A DNA stretch of 64,000 nt from Symbiodinium sp. CCMP2592. Its lineage: Eukaryota > Sar > Dinophyceae > Suessiales > Symbiodiniaceae. The position numbers and the translations under genes are program-made. Shown here in pieces: positions 59,416 to 64,000 of the stretch. How positions within the stretch are numbered: the first letter of the stretch is position 1; each line of letters opens with the position of its first letter. The stretch spans positions 558,001 through 622,000 of the forward strand of contig CAJNDT010002780.1 of assembly GCA_905221615.1 (NCBI GenBank), read 5' to 3'. A model generated the notes under the pieces. That model was given only the letters and a program-made list of their open reading frames with translations, did no database searches and had not been told where the DNA came from.

Positions 59416-60426
59416 ATGGCATTTGTTCCATGTGGGAGCAAGCTGGGACTGAAGAACGAGGCTGTGTGGCATGATTGTCTGTCTGAGGTTCAAGCAGATG
59501 ACCGACGAGGGGGTGTCACCAACGAGCGCCCTGCAGACCTCTGAGATGAAGCACGAAGAGACCGCGAGTTCGACAGATGCCGGGTCCGCGTTTCCACTCC
59601 CAGTGGCGCGAACCTTCATCCACTTCCAAATCTATCCGACGTGCCAGAGGCGTTCCAGCTCCGTGCCGATTCGTGGCCGAAGCGGGAGCATGTGAAAGTC
59701 ACGCTGCATTCATGATCTCGATTTGGCCAGTATGTGGTTCTTTCCATGTCAGAATTCAGGACTAATGAGAGAGACTGGGTGTGCAGACATGCGAAGCAAT
59801 ACTTGCTTGGACTCGCAAATAGCGGGCTGTTTTGAAGTCCTTGAGAAGAGAGGCTTGCGCTCCAGTGGCTCGAAGCCTGGCTCAGAGACGCAGAAGCTGT
59901 GCGCACTTCCTATGTCTTTCGCACGTTCCGGTTGCAAGGGGTGGTGCGCTTGGAGAGCTCAGAACTACGAGCGATTTGGGCAAATTATCCACGGGACCGC
60001 TATCAAGCCTATGAGTACCTACACAATACATTCAGTTCTGTCCCATGTGTAGAGTCCCAAATGACGATCGGTACCATCTCATTTGCCCAGATCCCTGGCA
60101 CTTCCATGTCTTTGCCAACTCTCGCCAGCACAAGTCCCATGATACTTCTGCTTGGCTTCGTTTTGAGCCTGCAGCAGCGGAGCAATCTCGCAGTTTGTGC
60201 ATTGCAGAGGCACCTAGAGAGTAATTATGAAACGGGCTATAGGAGGAAATCTGAGAACGGGGCCGTGATGGTACCGCGTTTAAGGGAACTTTGAGAGTCT
60301 CGGCTGGTTCAGGCACTATTGGATTTGGATTTGATGACGATCGTGCAATTAAGCTGCTTATTCTGATCTGGTCGGAGTGGCCCCAAGTGCCGCGCTGCTC
60401 GACATGCCCGACCACAGCCGCATAGC
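59416..60426 (+). pseudogene. Decayed gene of unknown family; four early stops, all TGA
   Basis: From ATG 59416 one frame reads as ordinary protein for about 210 codons (MAFVPCGSKLGLKNEAVWHD.., ..NLSDVPEAFQLRADSWPKRE.., ..ANYPRDRYQAYEYLHNTFSS..) with stops only at 59542, 59713, 59833 and 59842. All four are TGA, each in a place where arginine (CGA) fits. At about 60048 the protein-like reading moves by one base deletion or two-base gain to another frame (YHLICPDPWHFHVFANSRQH..), breaks down between 60214 and 60255, and resumes in that same frame (..FKGTLRVSAGSGTIGFGFDD.., ..LLILIWSEWPQVPRC..) to TAG at about 60426. No family recognised. Readthrough of TGA is possible but less likely given the later frameshift and stops. 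Confidence 0.5.
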
Positions 60427-61352
60427 TTTGGCCGGGTCCCCTTGAGGCCTACTGTTGGATCCTAGATTCAGCAGAGTTGTCTGGACTGCCGGAAGTTAGG
60501 GTTACCTTCATAAAACGCATTACGTAGGGACTCCTAGAAGAGAGCTTCGTTTAGGTACGTAACCTTAGTTAGTTACCTTGTTTTTTGTACCATCCCCAAC
60601 TTGCACAGCAGAACCGACTTGCTTTCTGCAAATTCCTCGTGCAACGAAATATCATAGTACCCAGGTTGAAGAGGTTCTGCCCAGGCTATGCAGATCGGAA
60701 GGCAGGTAATTTTTCGCTCTTCGTTTGCCTCCGCTGTTCCTATGCATCAGCGAGCAACAATCGAGCGTTTTTTCTGAGTCGGAGATACCTCAGGAGTTGG
60801 GTGCTGGGGAGAGGTAAGCATACTTCGTAGACAGTGCAATGAATGCAAGATCACCCAGTGAAATCTGGAGAGGTCTTGAGGAAGGACTTGTCTGTCCCTT
60901 TCACCAAGTTCTCCTGGTTGCCTGAATCAGGCGTCTTCTCGAAAGGCCACTGCTCCTCAAACTAGGCGGGTGTCCCACGAGCACCTTGCCTAGTTTCGAG
61001 GGGTAGCAGTACTTAAGTCTTTGCCGAAAGACGCCGCAGATGTGGTACCGGCAGCATCTTATTAAGGCAGAGCCGTGTCGCGCGACAGTGCACTGACCGA
61101 GCCTGCGTTGGGTATCTCCTGTCTTTGCCTTGAAGCGCTTCGGTGGGAGAGCTTCTAAACCCTACCAACTGTCGATGGGGGCGACAGCCTATGATCCTGC
61201 ACGCAGCCCCTGGAAACACTACGCATGAGAGGCGTGGAACGTGCTGCAGGGGAAGATAGGGAAGGAGCTTTCAGCCAGGAATAGGCCAATTCGAAAGCAG
61301 GTGCAGGCATAAAGTGTTCCCGATCAAGTTCGTGCCTTCCAAACCCCTTTTT
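60427..61352. other. No gene recognised
   Basis: Mixed DNA with short overlapping frames only. Confidence 0.3.
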
Positions 61353-61430
61353 TTCGGCTCGAGCACGGCAAAGACAGAACGGAGAGTAGCTCTGAGGTCC
61401 CATAGCTACCACCCTGCGCAAGCTCCTTGG
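61353..61430. repeat. Dispersed repeat, copy 2 (about 80 bp)
   Basis: TTCGGCTCGAGCACGGCAAAG..ACGGAGAGTAGCT; see 54516-54599. Confidence 0.6.
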
Positions 61431-61482
61431 CGGAGCAGTGCTGTGATGCCCGGGCCAACACACTAATGTCACTAATGTAGTG

Positions 61483-61525
61483 GCCTTAATAATTACCTAT
61501 ACCATGTGGGGTGCCCTTTAATACC
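61483..61525. repeat. Left-end fragment of an F2 element
   Basis: GTGGCCTTAATAATTACCTA followed by TACCATGTGGGGTGCC. The right end is missing. Confidence 0.5.
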
Positions 61526-61849
61526 CTCCCCCCCAAAGAGAGCGGGGATCTCGAGCCGTACGGCCTGCTCCCCATTTCGGAGAGTGTTCCTGAAACCCGC
61601 AACTTCAACCCTACGGTTTGGAGTATAGGGGTATAGGGGTTGGGGGGTTTAGGGTTATCTCGAAACTTCAATAAACACTGAAACTCCCAACCTTAGAACC
61701 CGGAACAAGACGAAACTTCAGCCAGAACATAGCTTCGACCCCTCAACCTTGAGCCCCAAACCCTAAACTTTACTCAAGCATGCTCTTACCTGAGCAAGCT
61801 CTTGACTTTACGCTGTGGAGAAAGGGGCTACTGCACTTAAAAAAAAACT

Positions 61850-62268
61850 TTACTAAACCCTGAACCCCTAAAGCCTTAAAAACCCCTAAACGCTTGTCAA
61901 CCCAAAACCCTCAACCCTGATGAAACCCTGAACTTTTAGGAACCCTAAACCCTTGTGAACCCTGAACCCCAACCCCTGAGCCCTAAACCCTTTTCAACCC
62001 TTATGAGCCCTGAGCCCCACACCCCAAACCCCACTGTCACTCCAAATCAAAGGTTAGAAGTATGCGCCCCTACTATGGGCGCCCCTCTAGCCGCTTTAAA
62101 GGACCCCAGGGTATACAGTAGGCATGTAAGGATCTCATGGTGCCTTAGACCCTAAACCCGAAACCCCCAAACCCTAAGCCTAAACCCTAAACCCCCAACC
62201 TTACACCCCGTCCCCGCCGTCACTCCAAATCTAAACCCTTCTGAACCCTAAGCCCTCAACCCTTATAG
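61850..62268. repeat. Telomere-like CCCTAAA/CCCTTATGAGCC region
   Basis: About 400 bp of degenerate AACCCTGAACCC and CCCTAAACCC units, interrupted at about 62035-62140 by unique sequence. Confidence 0.8.
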
Positions 62269-62269
62269 C

Positions 62270-63853
62270 GCACACATGCCGTTGAGCGGATGCACAGCAG
62301 AAGCGGTGCAGTCCGCAGGCGAGCTGATCCAGGTCAAGGGTCGGCTAAAGCGGCCTGGCTAGGAAAGCCTTGGTGTCGGCGTTCCTTCCCTGTACAAATT
62401 GGCCAAGTGCAGTACGAGCTCGAAGATATAAGTCAGAAGAGACACCCACAACAATCCCATCAAGACTGAAACGGATGCCGAAAGAAGAAAGATCAATATT
62501 CTGAACCAAAAGCCCTTCGAGTCCGAGGCTGCGCAAAGTGGGGCGCATCGCCCGGCGAATTAAAGACAAGCGAGCAGCAACTGTGTGTGCTGCTGGGGGA
62601 AAAGCTACCTCCGAGGAGTCGACCCACCTGCCTTCATGATTGCAAACTGGGTAAAAGTACAGACCACTGCAGTGAAGCACAAAGACCAGCTCGAGCCATG
62701 AAAGTCTATAGGCCTCGTCAGACTCAGCGTCCAAGTGGAACAAGAAGCTGCACAGCTCTCGGACAAATGATGAAGGAAGACCCGTGGTCCCAGTTTCCAC
62801 GATGTTGGCCCAGTTCACTGGCAGAATTTCCTCCAGGTCTAAAGGGCGTTCAACCACAGTGCCGGGAGGAAGCAGAGGAGCAGTGTCCTCGTCCTCCGGT
62901 CCGGATGTCAATGCTCCTGCTTGGTTACAGTCGGCAACGCCAAAGAAGATGGCCCGCAGAGCCAACAGCGCCCGCAGCCGATCATCATAATAACCCAAAG
63001 CTTTCTGGTGAATCTCGCGGAAGGCAGAAGAACGGTTGTTGTTTGCCACGCCTGCAAGCACGTCCGCATGGTCATTGTGTACCGCCAGCCAGTCCTCCGT
63101 GGGACTTTCAGTCAGATGGACGTCCAGGTGCGAGGGCGTGTGCCGCACCAGAAATCGCCGCGAATCAACCTGAGACAGAAGGTCTCGCAAAGTGCACCAG
63201 AGGTCGGCATCGGCCCCGCCTGGAGCGCTGCCACATTCCTGAATGTGCGCAACACCGTTGCGGACATTATCCGCGTCAGTCCAGACTATGCAAGGATGAC
63301 CAGTATAAAGCGCCCAGCGAATCGCAGCCGTCATAGCAAGGATCTCTGCTCTGGGAGCCGACTGTGTCAAACCAGGAACCTGACCACAGGCAACTGCATC
63401 ACCAGTGTTGGCCAGGATTAGGCCCCAGCCGGCCAGGGCAAAGTCGCCATGACCAAACTCCGTGCAGGAGCCGTCCGTGAAGAGAAGTTGCCAACCAGAC
63501 CCTGAACCTGAACTGAAAAAGCAACCCGTGGTGTCCGCAATGCACAAAAGCTGCTGTCGAAGTGCTGGCAGAAAAGGGTTCTGAGATGGCAGCAGGTGGT
63601 GAGTCAGGGAGACAGGAAGGCCATCCCATTGATCGAGAACCCACTCATGACCGAGCCGCGCCGCAGCAAAGCGAGGGCAGTGGCGAATGCGGTGTTCGAC
63701 CGAATCTTCCACACCACAATGCGCACAGAGTCCGCTCTGGCACAAATCGAAGCGGGATTGTTGCTGACCACACCAGAATGCACCAGACTGGATGGCTGAA
63801 AGTCGGGCTGAGTCCAAAGCGCCAAGCGATCGCTGACTGGCGCGAAGCAATGC
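62270..63853 (-). mobile_element. 5'-truncated LINE fragment (zinc knuckle + RNase H)
   Basis: The coding part keeps only the end of a LINE polyprotein and stops abruptly against telomere-like repeats at 63853 (its 5' side). On the 3' side about 70 bp of non-coding sequence separates the stop codon from telomere-like repeats. It is a different LINE family from 42.7-53.2 kb, since it has RNase H and no USP. No target-site duplication is obvious. Confidence 0.75.
62345..63850 (-). CDS. C-terminal LINE polyprotein fragment with complete RNase H
   Basis: The 501 codons are open right up to the truncation point; the first codon is TTG, not a real start. Residues 42-58: C-x2-C-x7-H-x4-C knuckle (LCAHCGVEDSVEHRIRHC), usual at the end of LINE reverse transcriptases. 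About 122-268: RNase H1 fold with FTDGS (D126), PRAEI (E169), WTDAD (D192) and HADVLAG (D263), so all four acidic residues are present. RNase H removes the RNA strand after copying. Residues about 290-501 form an extra domain (..WLELVFVLHCSGLYFYPVCN..) that I do not recognise. The frame is intact to TAG, so the insertion is fairly recent or the frame is lucky. Confidence 0.8.
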   Translation of the reverse strand: MLRASQRSLGALDSARLSAIQSGAFWCGQQQSRFDLCQSGLCAHCGVEDSVEHRIRHCPRFAAARLGHEWVLDQWDGLPVSLTHHLLPSQNPFLPALRQQLLCIADTTGCFFSSGSGSGWQLLFTDGSCTEFGHGDFALAGWGLILANTGDAVACGQVPGLTQSAPRAEILAMTAAIRWALYTGHPCIVWTDADNVRNGVAHIQECGSAPGGADADLWCTLRDLLSQVDSRRFLVRHTPSHLDVHLTESPTEDWLAVHNDHADVLAGVANNNRSSAFREIHQKALGYYDDRLRALLALRAIFFGVADCNQAGALTSGPEDEDTAPLLPPGTVVERPLDLEEILPVNWANIVETGTTGLPSSFVRELCSFLFHLDAESDEAYRLSWLELVFVLHCSGLYFYPVCNHEGRWVDSSEVAFPPAAHTVAARLSLIRRAMRPTLRSLGLEGLLVQNIDLSSFGIRFSLDGIVVGVSSDLYLRARTALGQFVQGRNADTKAFLARPL

Positions 63854-63864
63854 CCTAAACCCTG

Positions 63865-64000
63865 ATAAACCCTTATGAGCCCTAAGCCCTCAACCCTTAT
63901 AAACCCTTATGAACCCTAAGCCCTCAACCCTTATAAACCCTTATGAACCCTAAGCCCTAAACCCTGATAAACCCTTATGAGCCCTAAGCCCTCAACCCTT
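63865..64000. repeat. 34-bp tandem array of telomere-like units, runs off the window
   Basis: Four exact-length units of 34 bp (ATAAACCCTTATGARCCCTA + AGCCCTCAACCCTT) at 63865, 63899, 63933 and 63967, differing at a few positions. Confidence 0.9.

Noticed and set aside
61353-61430. Possible tRNA or snRNA gene in the dispersed repeat
   Set aside because: No cloverleaf, no A/B box pair and no Sm-like site could be made out.
63850-64000. Chromosome end (telomere)
   Set aside because: The motif is degenerate, has a 34-bp period and occurs throughout the window in both orientations, so it is interstitial.

Overview
The window looks like nuclear DNA of a dinoflagellate, possibly of the symbiodiniacean type. 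This is inferred, not searched. The grounds are telomere-type CCCTAAA/TTTAGGG motifs scattered through the whole window, very long triplet microsatellites, many short hairpin (MITE-like) elements, genes that seem to be cut into exons of 30-140 nt between repeat-filled introns, and a long LINE whose translated style is endonuclease, reverse transcriptase, C2H2 zinc fingers. Nothing looks bacterial: there are no operons, no CRISPR array and no recognisable rRNA or tRNA.

Layout. 0.2-1.3 kb: a two-exon beta-trefoil (ricin-B type) lectin whose intron is flanked by a 9-bp direct repeat. 2.9-12.5 kb: microsatellites, telomere-like blocks and hairpin elements around a few exon-like islands (3.6-4.5 kb). 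12.6-13.1 kb: an uninterrupted RING-H2 gene with an N-terminal hydrophobic anchor. 16.8-39.5 kb: about two dozen short exon-like islands, all on the + strand, mostly bounded by AG and GT (one GC). They encode alanine- and leucine-rich helical peptides and probably belong to one or more highly split genes. 27.6-28.5 kb: a large CTA microsatellite.

42.7-53.2 kb is the main find: an apparently full-length LINE of 10,440 bp bounded by a perfect 16-bp direct repeat (target-site duplication). It carries an APE-like endonuclease, a reverse transcriptase (FADD), four C2H2-like fingers, a lysine/glycine-rich ORF in another frame and, at the end, a ubiquitin-specific protease (USP, peptidase C19) domain with Cys, His and Asp boxes. 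The USP domain lies inside the duplicated target site and so belongs to the element. It is unusual cargo for a LINE.

53.4-64 kb: more hairpin elements, a pair of facing 90-bp inverted copies, 1.6 kb of triplet microsatellite (57.65-59.24 kb), a decayed gene whose four early in-frame stops are all TGA (59.4-60.4 kb), and a 5'-truncated second LINE on the minus strand that keeps a zinc knuckle and a complete RNase H. That fragment sits in telomere-like sequence and ends beside a 34-bp tandem array that runs off the window.

At least three hairpin families recur. Family F1 has GTTTCCGAAAAT ends. Family F2 has GGGGCCTT...AAGGCCCC ends. Family F3 has CTTACC..GGTTAGTAGGGAATGG arms whose outer end matches a GTAAG splice donor. 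Exon calls and the splice model are readings by eye and need transcript data.
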